A DNA stretch of 64,000 nt from Watersipora subatra (GCF_963576615.1 NC_088709.1:19795243-19859242); one strand, 5' to 3'. Counted from the first letter of the stretch, positions 32,718 through 45,122 are shown. Made by a program: numbers and translations. Notes: generated by a model not told the origin, from the sequence alone.

Positions 32718-32738
32718 TTTATACATCTTTTAGCCAAT
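32718..32738 (-). promoter_or_regulatory. TATA and CCAAT boxes of the FN2 gene
   Basis: On the minus strand ATTGGCT (inverse of the CCAAT at 32734-32738) lies a few bases before GTATAAATGAG (about 32715-32725), and the signal-peptide ATG follows about 55 bases later. The CCAAT box is closer to the TATA box than usual. Confidence 0.5.
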
Positions 32739-32739
32739 G

Positions 32740-33521
32740 AGATTACAAGAAACAGAGCGTAACATCTCAAGGAACGATAAAGCGATATGCAACACGTTTA
32801 GTTAGCTTTTATATGTATATATTTTATAAATGCAATATAGACCTTTGGCACTGTGCTCCAGAGAATTAAAAATTAAGATGTGAAACAACCAATAAGTGGT
32901 CTACTTCTACACGATTGGCCAATTGCGGATTCGCATACATACAGCTGAGAAGATGTTAGAAAGTCTAATTTTGTAAGTCAATTTGAGATCTTTTTCTGAC
33001 AAAATATATTATAGATGTTTGTTATAATTTACACTAATTAATGTCTTGATATATGCTGATACCAAAAAGGTTTCTAGTTATTCCATACAAAAGTAAGTTC
33101 CTTGCTCATAAATTTATGCAGCAAAACCTGATCCAAGAACAGCCCCATATGGTTGTTTTAATATTCCAAGAGATGAATAAATGAGAATAGTACGGTTGTT
33201 TTCCTGGCAAAGAGTCATGACTTTAATTTAAGCTATTAATATACAGTACACTGCAAATAGTCTTGAACTATGCAGTTATTCAAGATGATTGTTATAAAGA
33301 GAAGTATATTGTTAATCGTTGCAGTTCAAGTAGATATTTACAAACTCAACCCTCCACAATTGTGTCTTGTCATTGTCCTTGTTTTTACTGAGTCACAAAT
33401 ACTGACAGCTGTACATAACAACACCACTATTTACATGTATGTTATTCATATACAGGTTTCATATGTTGGAATTTTTATGTAAAAGGAATGGCAGCAGAAC
33501 ATTATGAAATGCATTAATAGT
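32740..33521. other. gap between FN2 and innexin genes
   Basis: Carries the upstream region of the FN2 gene and the 3' flank of the innexin, which is transcribed towards it. AT-rich, no repeat or domain recognised, and no convincing innexin polyadenylation signal close to the stop. Confidence 0.4.
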
Positions 33522-34504
33522 TCAAACTAGGCACTTTACAGACGAGTTGTCGTCTCCCCTTTCTCTGCATACTTGCTGTATGTATGGCGCGGTCTTGGTC
33601 GTTTGATAATTGCACTTCCTGTAATAGTCATAGAGGGCTCCTATGATCTCCGTAGTAACAATATCATTCGTGTTTTTAGCTATAACTCTTATTGCGAACA
33701 CACCGTCCGGCCTCAAATAGTCTGTTACAAAATGTCGTATGCTGCGGACTTCAAGCATGCCCGTTTGCTGACGAACTTTGCAGATGACCTTGAGGTATCT
33801 GGTGATGTATGACTGGCAATTGGTACTGAAGAGCTGCCAGAGAAGCTGTAAGAAACCAAATGTGCTGAAGAAAAGGACGCAGCACATGTGGAACCAAAGA
33901 TAGATATATATCTTTTCATTGAATAAGTTAATTGGCAGCGTACATTGTATGGTGTAGTCATGAACATTCTGCATTTGTCGAATTCGAAAATCACAGAGAG
34001 TTACTCGTGGAAAAAGGAATGTTTCAGGTTGTCTATTCGCAAACAGAGCTTTCACGACTTCAACCCCGTAGAAATAGTACGAGTCCCTTCCATCAGTTAG
34101 ATAAGCGTTCATAACATAGAGTTGTCCGACAGCGTTGACGATATATAATATTTTGACTAGAACATAAAGTGACGTTAGGTAGTTGCCATATATTTGACCA
34201 ATAGGAAGGCAGAAGTGTTTGGACATGCTTTGCAAACAACGTCTGTACCGACTACGACGATACTCTCTCTGATAGGCGAGAGCTCTGTCAAAGTGTTTAC
34301 AGATGAATTTAATGCTTTTATCTCTGATATCAGGGTTGATGCTTTCCATGCCGGAGACGAGCAAAACCATTCTGTTCATATCTAGTCCAGGACGACCGTT
34401 GTTCATAGCCCAGACAATAGACGGTATGTAGCAGAAGAGGCCCTGCAAGAGCAGCATGAGAGGCACCCACTGGTAGTAGCCTATCACCTGCAGCCTTTCC
34501 ACAC
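33522..34504 (-). CDS. innexin exon 3
   Basis: Acceptor TTGTTGCAG, then [18 protein letters not shown]. Contains helices 2 to 4, extracellular loop 2 and the cytoplasmic tail ending SSVKCLV and TGA. Upstream open frame to 34622 is intron. Confidence 0.93.
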
Positions 34505-37500
34505 CTGCAACAATCACACCTGTATGTCTACCTGAACAAACAGTGAGACTAAATACCTTCAAATGCAAGAAAACAGCCAAGATTTTGTTAAGGCGTTGAT
34601 TTCTTATGTTTCCAGACAACAAACAGGTTTAAAATTACAGTGCTGTGCAATGGTAAGTAGCCCTGCATTTCATCATGGCTGGTGATGCAGGTATGTGAGG
34701 GTACATCAACCATTGTATCAGGATATATACTGGGTGTCATTAGTTGCACCTGCACTCTCTATCATACTGCATCAACTTGCCTCAAATGGGATAGCAGACC
34801 ATATTATAAACCTGGTTCTATAATCGTATACCTCAATTTTCCATAAATGTAAATTTATTAATACAACGTAATGTGCTAACGATAGATGAATGCCTATTGA
34901 TTCACGTATTGATTAATGATATTGAGTAAACAGTGCAAATATATATTATAACATTAAAAATGCCTTTTTGCTATTGTATAATAGATATTTCATTTTAATT
35001 CATGTTCATATCAACATTTAACGCAAAATAAATAACCTTAGTGTATCGCAAGGTTGTTTGGAGACATTCCATAGCGCAGCAACTTTTAAACTTTTTTTTA
35101 CGAATATTGCAGATTTATTATTATGAATGTATTTGTTTACAATAATAATAATAATAAACTCCAATAGTATTAATAACGTAAGGTAATGTATACGCTTATG
35201 CTAGTAAGACTGCACACATTGTCTGGCACCAAATATTTAGAGCAAGCTCACCAAAACTCAACTCTGTTCCTACCCTTAGGGCCATTACAGCAATTTATCC
35301 ATAAGCACTCTACAACGGCTTACACAACGCATAATGTTAAAGTCAAAACCCGAGACAGCTAGAGCAATAGCTGATACTCTACCATGCTTGTCGGGCATCT
35401 TCTCTATCGGAAGGTAGTAGGTGTTGCTGATCCAGCAGACGTGGTTTGTGTATTCTATCATTGCGTCTGTGAATGTAGCTGGGCACCAACAAGAGATTGG
35501 ATCTCCAACATACTGTTTAGTGCTAACGATCTACAACAAGAGGAAACGCAATCTGACTGGATGGAAAAATGTGGTGCAACCAATTAACCTACTTTGCTTA
35601 AGGTGTTTTATCTATTAGCCGCTGTCTATAATCAATATTTGACCAATTTTCTAAAGTATTGACCTTTATAAAATGTAGTTTTGATATCTGTTAATTGGTC
35701 TAGTGACTCATCACAAGGTCAATATTTTATAATCTAATATGTAATGTTTCTTTATCTGTTGATAAATACCAAATAAATTCCTATGGTGGTGACAAAAATT
35801 GTATATCAAGATCAATAGTAACAAAAAATGACTCGGCAGCGGTGTTACTATAGCGCAAAGATGTCAAACTCAATTGTACATGGGGCCAAAATTCAAAACA
35901 CAATCTAGGTCGCAGGCCGAACAGGATAAACATTTATTGAACACACTAAAACTAAATGTTTTTGGAACAAAAATATGGATAAAAATAGACAGGACTATAT
36001 CTCTGGAACAAACTTCAGGTTAAATTGTATGTGGCCCGCGGGCTGTGAGTTTGACACATGTGCTATAGCGTGAGGGGGATGTCTACCGTTGTATGTGGCC
36101 TACTCAGTTGATGCTGAGGTCTACCACTTGACCTGTGTCCATTACCACATTCATCTGGAAACAGATTTAAGGGGGTACTGCGGTCAAATGTATGCATGGA
36201 CCAGCAGCGTGGTGACAGCAATGTCAAAAGACAAACAAGTTACCTAAGCGAAAGAGAGGCTGAAAATTTTTTTAGCTTTTTGACAAAGCATTAAAGCCAA
36301 AATTCATCAAAAGCGTGACCTGCCCATCTAAATGGAAGCAAATTGAGTGCTTAAATTAGTTGTTCCCTCAGCCTAAAAGAGAGGTCATTGATTGAGGGTA
36401 CTACAAATGTTGCTGAAGGAGTTTTATAGGAGAATCAATCTGACAGAAGAAGCAGCACTCGCTTTTCTAAGAAATACATTATCTTGGATACAGTTCAAGA
36501 CGCAGATCCATGCCATAATTGTGGTTCTGCTAAGCAGGAAAACTGGAAGTGTAACACAGGAAGAGAATTCAAGCCTGTGTGTTGCTAGAATATATGCATG
36601 GAAATACTTGATAAAATTTTTATTTTTACCCTTATTCCTTTTTTATTGTAATTAGATATCCAATTATTTTTACTAGTCTTTTCTAAGATACATACAATTT
36701 AAGTGTTTATTGCTTACACAAATGTATGGAATGTGTTTTATCTATGAGAGACAAATAATACAGCAGTAGACTTCATGCTATAGTACTAATGTATGGAATG
36801 TGTTTTATCTATGAGAGACCAATAATACAGCAGTAGACCTCATGCTATAGTACTAATGGGAGATAGATCTTATGCTATAGTACTAATGTATGGACTGTGT
36901 TGTATCTATGAGAGACAAATAATACAGCAGTAGACCTCATGCTATAGTACTAATGGGAGATAGATCTCATGCTATAGTAGTAATGTATGGAATGTGTTGT
37001 ATCTATGAGAGACAAATAATACAGCAGTAGACCTCATGCTATAGTAGTAATGGGAGATAGATCTCATGCTATATTTCGATAGACTTCACGCTATAGTTTA
37101 GTAGACATACTATAGTTTGGTAGACCTTACGCTATAGTTTGGTAGACCTCACGCTATAGTTTAGTAGACCACACGCAACAGTTTGGTAGACCTCACGCTA
37201 TAGTTTAGTAGACCTCAAGCTATAGTTACACAAATGTATGGAATGTGTTGTATCTATGAGCAACAAATAATACAGCAGTAGACCTCATGCTATAGTACTA
37301 ATGGGAGGTAGATCTCATGCTATAGTGGGATAAACCCCACACTATAGTAGTACCAACTCAGCTGTGTGTGTCACAAGAAACGGTGTGTTAAAGTTGGTAA
37401 CAAAATTGGATGACTCAGTTTTGTGTAACCACAAAATTGTTGGTTTTATTTGTTGCTTAGCAACATTACACCTATTTTTTAGCACGATAGTTGTGTTTTC

Positions 37501-40500
37501 AAGGTCAACTTGCTTCATTAGCATTGTTTTATTGATAGGAACGATCTGTCAAATTGTACCAACCAAATTGCATCGATCTAATTTCTGCTGATCTTTGCTG
37601 GTACGATGTCAGTCCATGGCTGTATGTTTATCGATCTTATAACTTATTGACTGTTTATCGATCACATTTGTGTTACGAACAGTGACTTATGATAATGCCA
37701 TTATTGAGCCTTTATGATTTTTAGCGCAAGAAGGAGGAATGAAGGGCGTCACATACTTCTATTATTATGCACTGTCGCTAAGCTAACCATAGATGTTCAC
37801 TCGTCCACATCCTGTCTGGTGTTTACAGTATTATATGTCTTTCTCAACATCTGGTCATTGTTATCTGTTGTCACAGTCATAGATAATGACCAGCCACTGT
37901 CCATAATTTAACTATTGCACTTTATAATTGGTTAGATGTGTTGCCAGTTAAGCAACTAGTTCAGAAATATCGTCAATGAATGGCTACCTATCCAATCATC
38001 GTATATACAGGTAGTCTTAACTTAACAATGACTCGGCATTACAACGGTATGTCAAAAATCGTGAAAATTGTCAAAAATATACTTTGAAAAGCCAAATGAC
38101 AAATAAATAAAATGAATTTTTTAAAACTATTTAAGCTAGCCTTGTCATAGTTTTAGGCACATATGGTATCAGATGTCCTGCTAATATCTGCTGTAGTTTA
38201 GGCCTTATGAAAAGATATGTGATACATACAAACATTAAATGAAAAGAGAAATGCCAAAAAAAGGAAAATAAAAAATAAGTAAAATACATAAGATCTATCG
38301 CTATGACTCTACAGTAGCCTAACATTAGTTTACATGTTTCTGCACACGCAAAACCTAAATAAAAAAAGATAAAATTGAACTCATTAAAAGCGTACACTTA
38401 CTATTAAAAATCCAGTAGAAAGTAGAGAAAGGGAAAAGGTGAAGAAGTACATCACAATGTAAATGACCTATGTGTATGCAAAGAATGATCGAAAGGGAGG
38501 GAGTCAGTTGTTAACAGCGGGATTGCTTTTATCAACAGGGTTATCAAGACGGAACTCCATTGTCAAGTGTGGACTACCGGTAACTTTATTTCTGCTAGAC
38601 AGAGTTGTCAGAGGCAAGCAGTTGCACGATTTGGTGAATAACAAATTCGGTCAATGAGAGAGTCACTACTACAGTGACAGATTATGGTCGCTACCAGCAC
38701 AATAACAAACTACTCTCAGCTTAACTATCCTGGTAGTCACTGTGGCTTTCATGACAGACCACAGCCTGTAGCGGCTGCCATATGAGTTCACTCGTCAGAC
38801 ATATGACATCAGTAGATGTATGCAGTGACAAAAAGTTTTGATGGTCAATTTAAAAACCGCATGGCACAGGAACTGGACTCTCGCCAGCCACCAACTAATT
38901 TATTTCTCAACTTTACATATTGTTAGCGACCTTTACTAATACTTTGTGTAGACTTTATGAAGGGCTGGTGAATAAGGCCTAACTTACCAAACCTTTTTAG
39001 TCCAAGTTTTGAAACAATAAAGAAAGACAATATTGCAGTTGTAAAGAGCAGCATGTATAAAAATTGAAGCAAACCAAAAATAGCCAAGGAAAAGCAGCAA
39101 CCAAGTTGAGAATGAATTTCTGAAGCAATGGTAGGCTTTCTAAGCTGCTGTCGGGCGTAGCAGCAATGAGAATGGTCATTGTTACCTTATAGGCTGCCAC
39201 TTTTAGAACTCTATATAAATCAAGTTACTGTATCAAGAGCATTTAGAGTTGAACTTCTTATTAAGCCTGGTTTTTTATATATACCGTATATTACTAAAAT
39301 AATAAATTAACTACTCAATGAATTTTAGTAACTTGCCTCGTAAGCTAATAGTCTAAATCTTTACTCAAATAATATCAATGTTTGAAATCAAATTAATAAT
39401 CGTTACATGTAACTATCAACTGTTCTAGTTAATGACCCCGGGGCGCTTTAAGCGCGCGTATTTAGCCGATGTAATGAAAGTCATCACAATCATTCATCGC
39501 TACAGTAAGTTCAACGATCATTGTGTATACTTGTTAAGGTCGCAGATCTTCGGACCTGAAAGTTCCGTGACCAAATCTTCTGTGAAGTGAATTTTTTCAT
39601 GCTAGATTTTAATTGCCACAACTGGACACATGGACAAACAAAAAACAAAAGGTGAGCAATTAGGTTTATATATATTGATTGGGAATAATTTCATTTCGAA
39701 CAGAAATGTTTTTCAAATTGTGCTATACAAGCTTTTAAGTAATAGAAGTATTTTTGAAGTAAAAACTAACTTAACTTTAAGACCTATATTAACCTTAAGT
39801 AAGAAGCTTTACAAACAACTTCTTTAAGCTGTCTGTGAATTTTCAGTGATTACCTTTGAAACAAATTGTGTAACTCTCCTATGGAAATAATTCCAAGCCT
39901 GAGCATATTTGGGTGAGCATAACCACAAAATATGAATATTTAGGCCGGAGGCACCCGTATTCATTCCTAGCTAATGTCCAAATATGCGCTGGCTGAGCAC
40001 TGATAGACCTTGCCCATGATGGTTCTCCTATGAACTAGTTTTAGGATAGAACTGCAAATGGTTTTAGTTTAACCTGTTTACAACAAAGATAATAATTCCT
40101 TTGGTATTTGGTCAGCCAAATACCGATACTAATGGTGGCATGTTCTATCTCCACACCAAGTTAAAATAGAATAGGGGTATTCAAACAGAGTGTGTAACTG
40201 CAACGACGCATCATTTTCTGATCGAGTATGTCTCTTAGCGAACACCACTATTTAGTGAGCTCCGACAGATTTTGTTCTTTCGTCTAAACTTCGTTTTAAA
40301 ATATTTCTAACTCAGTTTACTGATTTGAATATTGATTGGCTGATTGTAGGTTATGAATGACACTATAGCATTGAGAACAGCCTCAGTGTGATTATTGTTG
40401 CACACTTCAAGTATGGTAGCTAGCTAGGAATGCGTAGACAAAGGTTACACTCAACCATGATAATAGCAGCACAGTTTGAGATTATAAATAGTAACATCTG

Positions 40501-43500
40501 AAGGAGACTAGAACAGTGACTCTCCTACAAAGAGCTTGCTTCCAAAAAAGCTGAAAGTTTGAGTTGGGTATTAGAAGAGAGTTTGAAGGACAGGGGAAAC
40601 TTTTGGGAGAAGCTTGTGTGCGCAAACACATCACGTTTTCTCTCTTCTTTAGATTAGAAGAGGAGGAGGGGTGGCGCGTCAAGCGTAGATCTCATTGTGT
40701 ATAGACAGAAGATGAGATGAACAAGAAAAAAAGGAGGAATGAAGAACTCCGTATCTGTTCTGGGTAAAAGTCGGAACTTGACGGGTGAGTCTATAATCAA
40801 AACAGGTCTGTGAGGAAGTATCTGCCAGATTAGGAAATCTTTGTGGCTTTTGAGAAAAGAGTCACACATCAAACAGTAGTGTTTTTAATGTATCTGTAGA
40901 TCTTTATAGACATTTTTAACTGGAGAAATCTTTGAGAGTAAGAAATTAACCTTACAAACGTGTGTAGTTTCTCGTAGCCAAAATTAGGCAGTTATACCTA
41001 AGGAAGTGAATGAAGCTAACAAGTTAAAGATCTCCAAGAGGCATTTTAGATAAAGGTTCAAGGCGGGAAGTCTGCCAGAAGAATATATAAAGATAAGGAT
41101 GCCCTGTGAACATTAAACTTGAAGTAGTCAAGGTGATTCTGCAACTGGTTCTGTGCCTAAATGGTTCAATTCTTGAACCAGTGTGAGGTGATTACCATCA
41201 TGCCCTTACTTGGGTCGTAAGGGAGGCAACCCTTCAATACGAAGGCAGCTAAACATGAGAAAATGTGTACCAAACTCTGCCCATGTATTCTGCCAAGAGA
41301 AGACAAATGACTGATGTCATCCCTAGTATAGCGGCTAAAACTACATTCACTGGTACATGCATACCTATACACCCTGGCATAGTGCCAATATTGCATTATC
41401 ATTTGATAAGAACATAGATTACTATCGCTAATGATGCTTCAAGGTTTAAAGGCCATCGAGACTTTTGTTTTTATATACTGGAATAAAAACCTCAATAAAG
41501 TTGTTAGTATATATCATACATATACATAGATTCACATTTATAGAGACTGGCAAATCTTGATTTAGAATCCACCTTCAATTTATTCAGTGGTTAGACAACT
41601 CCATTCAAATAATTGTTGTGAAAGACAGATACTATGGTGAACCCTTATTACAAATGGTTTTTTCTAAGCATATACATGTAGCATACTTGGTGTTAACAGA
41701 GCCTCAATAATCCGACAAACATCTCCCACTCAGCATAAGTTCATCCAAAGACACTCTTATGCTGGAAATCCCAGAAAGCAGTTCTCTAACTAAACACTAC
41801 TCAGAATTCTAAGGTGAATTCAACTAGCCTGTGCCTTACATCTAATGTGTACAAACAAGTTGTGTTGCCGACGAGGCTCACCTCAGAAGCACACTTGGCA
41901 TTAATGAAAAACTAATTTAACCAGTTGAAAGAATAGAAAGGTATTGCATCACTAATGAGCATCAAACAAAGTCAATGAAAATACTGAGTGCTGACATCAT
42001 CAAACCACTTCTTGTAACCTACTCTGACTGTTTGAAATTCCTAGACTCATGAGTCAACCAGCAATGACAAGATTTTAATAATGTAGCCCTGGGTCCTGTC
42101 TGGATAAACCATTGAACCATGGTAGCACATAACTAGTGGTAGCATTGGAGTTCCTATTCCAGTTTCAAGCTTTTTTTATAGCTAATGCCTAATCTTTGCT
42201 ATGACAACTCTTCATTTTTTTGTGATGTCATTTTATCGTTGTCGGCCATCTTTATACACAAATTTATTATTAAAAACACGAAGCTTTTGCAAAGAATTTT
42301 TGAAAACGATGCCTTTGTTTGCAATTTTTTTTATTATAGTATCAAAACAACACCAAAAAGTACTATTAAATAAAAGAAAAACGACCGTTTTCTACAAATA
42401 TGGCAGCTTTTTCATGAACAAGCGCATGTGCAAACGACTTGATGACGTAAAAAAAATGTTGGATAGTCATGTTTGTCTGTCCAAAACCATGATGGGAGTG
42501 TTAGGAAAATAGATTGTCTTGCACAGGAATTGGACTAACATATTCCGCTTTACAGCCAAGACCGCTACTAACTACGTCACTGTACCACTTCTCCATGTCA
42601 AAGAATTATTGTGCGCATAGTTATTACACATCATTGTCTCTCACAGTGCACATGCCCGCCAGCATACTAGTAACTGTTAATAACTTAGCATGTGTAATTG
42701 TGTATCCAAATTCCCCCACAATCCTTTGTCTGCTTTAGCATGTCTGCTGATACATTCATGTATAAATACGCTGACAATCAGTCAGCACTTCTGCTTATAT
42801 GATTACGGGAGACAGCTGATTTAACGGTATACTTTTATTGTATTTTGTATTTTATCAGTATTTAGTTGGGTATGACTGCCACATCACATACAGGCACTTT
42901 TACATGTAGTCAATTCTTTGTCATACAGGGCTATCAGGGTACATCTGAACACACCTGTAGCGTCTACCATGTAATGTACCGTGGTTATTAGAACTCGCTA
43001 GGAAATTATTAAAAATGCATGACTTTTTTGGCGCCATATTCAGTTGCTGTCGCTGTTTAAAGGCAGCACTGTAATGTTATAAATTTCTCAAGTTTGATTA
43101 AATTTGAAAATTTTTTAAATTAAGAACCATCATTGGATTTGGTTTTAGCTTTTTTCACCAACTTATGCTGACGAAAGAAAATCAGACTTGGTCGATAACG
43201 CAAATAAATAAATAGAATACTAACATGGGAATTCTATTGTATTTAAATAGAAACTCTCATAATATAAGGATGTTCTTGATAGTGAATGGACAGGATGTGC
43301 ATGTTGTTTGTGGGGCGGAGTTATGATGTGGGAGGTTGAGTACACATGATAGTCTGTTAGAGCACTTTGAACAGCAGAGATCCAAAAATGACGAGAAAAT
43401 TTTTTTCGGCCCAAAGCCTAAAACATTTTTAGGCCTTGGGCCTAAAAATGTTTTCCAACGAGTTCCCCAAAGAGTTCCCAACTACATATAGCAGCAAGAA

Positions 43501-44153
43501 CTTTTATACTGTACTTTAATAAATTCAATTAGATTTCATGAAACCCAGCACTGAGTCACCCCAAAGAACCATATGATTAATTTGCTGCCATTTTATATTT
43601 GATTTAGTCGCTGTGTTGTCGCTCTGGTGACAACAACTTCTGGTGTATTAAAAGTACTTGCTATCGACACATGCCGTTGTGTAGTAATTGATCTGTACCT
43701 GCCAGTGAGTATGTTTCTAAGTAAAATCTTAGACGTTAAAAGGTAATTAAATTTTAAATTGTCACTAAATTCAGTTAAACAACTATATATAAAATTATTT
43801 ATACACAAACATTTGTTTAAAGCTGGAAAAATCATACAACTCATAAACATTATATGGCCATGCAAAACTTACAAGGACAAATTATTTGGCTTTTGCATCT
43901 TTTACCTATAGTCTGCTTCACAGCGCACACACTGGCAAGCCCAGTCTCAGTATTGCATAATACTTCTTATTTCACCTACAGAGTACAACAACCTAGTAGG
44001 GAGTGTTATGTGAATATGAACGGGTGTCCTTACCACGGTGAAGAGAGCACAGACCATGACTGTGTATCTGTGGCTAAGTCTATCATAGACATCATCATCC
44101 CAGCGAAGAGCAAACTTGGAGACTTTGGATACTGCCTCCAAGAAGCCGGACAT
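33522..44153 (-). CDS. innexin gap-junction channel, complete, three exons
   Basis: Exons 44153-44034, 35530-35383 and 34504-33522 join in phase 0 and phase 1 to 416 residues, a normal innexin length. Residues 18-22 (RWDDD) and DRLSHRYTV precede the first membrane helix; extracellular loop 1 has [11 protein letters not shown] and HVCW; then [15 protein letters not shown] is the second helix; loop 2 has LCDF and TIQC followed by [16 protein letters not shown]. Innexins form the gap-junction hemichannels of protostomes in the plasma membrane. Loop 1 has an extra Cys (C54 and C56 besides C72). The C-terminal tail is short and polar. A pyrimidine-rich AG sits directly before the ATG, so a 5' untranslated exon may lie upstream. 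The first intron is 8.5 kb. Confidence 0.93.
35383..35530 (-). CDS. innexin exon 2, extracellular loop 1
   Basis: Acceptor [47 protein letters not shown], ending DKHG with donor GTAGAG. All the innexin loop 1 signatures are present. Confidence 0.93.
35856..36062. mobile_element. hAT-type MITE with 8-bp target duplication
   Basis: Ends CAAAGATGTCAAACTCA and TGAGTTTGACACATGTG are inverted, and the internal CATGGGGCCAAAAT and TGTGGCCCGCGGGC blocks are typical of hAT MITEs. The flanks CTATAGCG (35848-35855) and CTATAGCG (36063-36070) are an exact 8-bp duplication, the hAT hallmark. 207 bp, non-coding, in innexin intron 1. Confidence 0.85.
36240..36380. other. flank of the transposase relic
   Basis: TTTAGCTTTTTGACAAAGCA and further AT-rich DNA between the hAT MITE and the relic at 36380; nothing else recognised. 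Confidence 0.3.
36380..36610 (+). pseudogene. relic of an IS1595/Merlin-like transposase N-terminus
   Basis: One frame gives [12 protein letters not shown] and, after a frameshift near 36470, another gives [23 protein letters not shown] and a stop. The EAALAFLR helix followed by a CxxC zinc ribbon with WxC...GREF is the layout at the start of ISXO2/IS1595-type transposases, which include eukaryotic Merlin. Nothing of the catalytic domain is seen. Motif-level guess. Confidence 0.4.
36720..37345. repeat. complex tandem repeat, CAGTAGACCTCATGCTATAG
   Basis: Several copies of a unit of roughly 75 to 120 bases with ATGTATGGAATGTGTT, ATCTATGAGAGACAAATAAT, ACAGCAGTAGACCTCATGCT and TAATGGGAGATAGATCT. 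Between 37075 and 37215 it becomes a shorter repeat of about 24 bases, TAGTTTGGTAGACCTCACGC. In innexin intron 1. Confidence 0.85.
38387..39190 (-). CDS. possible exons of a small membrane protein inside innexin intron 1
   Basis: Minus strand, 39190 to about 38987: an open frame from [16 protein letters not shown] to a long hydrophobic stretch [20 protein letters not shown] and SKLGLKRF, ending at GTAAGT. A second segment, 38473 to about 38405 after CACATAG, gives [20 protein letters not shown] and a GTAAGT donor. A third after TTTATTTAG could end VLRVQKHVN. The phases of the first two do not agree in the favoured frames, and T-rich DNA readily encodes hydrophobic runs, so this may be chance. 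No family recognised. Confidence 0.25.
39200..42430. other. innexin intron 1, middle part, nothing recognised
   Basis: No domain, tandem repeat or convincing exon. 40500-40900 is purine-rich. A short hairpin with GGTATTTGGTCAGCCAAATACC lies at about 40109-40130. Confidence 0.4.
42440..42690 (-). mobile_element. tRNA-derived SINE copy
   Basis: Shares the GTCTGTCCAAAACC, tRNA-like body and CTCTCACAGTGCACATG segments with the copies at 4824 and 30262. The tail is lost or diverged. In innexin intron 1. Confidence 0.55.
44034..44153 (-). CDS. innexin exon 1
   Basis: 40 codons, [20 protein letters not shown] and on to [13 protein letters not shown], then GTAAGG. Joined to exon 2 it gives [14 protein letters not shown], as expected of innexins. 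The opposite strand carries an unrelated open frame (see rejected). Confidence 0.92.
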
Positions 44154-44159
44154 ACTAAA

Positions 44160-45057
44160 AGAAATAACAAAGCCATCAACCTGGCTACATGAAGCTAGGC
44201 CGCATTTCAAATGTCGATTTCAGTCTTTGTACACATATATTCAATTACTTTATTTAAACCTATAAAATTTCAAAGTATTTGAAAAAATATATTTCAAACT
44301 GACTGAAATTTAAAAGTAATTACAAGTAAATAAACTCTTCGCATATAAAAAAGACGTGTTTCAAGTTTTGCAACTTGAAAATTATATGAGAATTGATGAA
44401 AATAATGAACATACAAAAACCCGAGCTCCTCCATGGCTGCTCCTCAGTACCCAGTACACTAGTCTTTTGACACCCTATTAACAGTGCTCCGAACTGACAC
44501 CCTATTCACGGTGCTTCGAACTGACACCCTGCTGACAGTGCGAGCAAACTCTCTATGCTGCACTGATTACATAACGCTTTGGAGGAATGTGAGTAGGGAG
44601 AGAGGACAGGCGGAGGCAATTAGGGTGTAGTTAGATGCAGATGGTTGTGTAACTGTGAATAAGTAATCACTTACATGTGTCTAGAAGTGTACATAAGGTA
44701 AGACAGCAATGGTCCAGCACTTATATTTACACTGTATCTTAATTTTCAGCTACTTCCTGTAGGATCTAATAGGTTTAAAACTGTACATGACATACATACA
44801 AGTTAAGCCTGCGAAGTAGAGCTTGTTTGTAATGTCCGGATAAAAACATGAGTAATAATTGAGAACAAACCAGTGATTCAAGCCAGTTAACATATAATAA
44901 GCTATACTATAATTGGTAGAAGAGATTTGTGTACAATCATGATTCGCTGATCTCTTTGACTTCATTTTGTCCACTTAAGCTGGATCCCCTACCACAGACC
45001 TGGGAGTTAAAGCCCTTATCTCAAGGTCTTAGCCTTGCTAAGGTTATTTGTATGTAT
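44160..45057. other. upstream flank of innexin exon 1
   Basis: Presumed promoter and 5' untranslated region of the innexin. Around 44475-44545 a short tandem, CGAACTGACACCCT, repeats about three times. No TATA box stands out. Confidence 0.4.
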
Positions 45058-45068
45058 AAATATATATG

Positions 45069-45122
<54 letters not shown>

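Noticed and set aside
43854-44192. A 112-codon plus-strand frame starting with a good signal-peptide-like stretch and four Cys, with AATAAA downstream.
   Set aside because: It lies antisense to innexin exon 1, which matches its family exactly and splices in phase. The Cys-rich half is the complement of that exon, so the frame is most likely a shadow.
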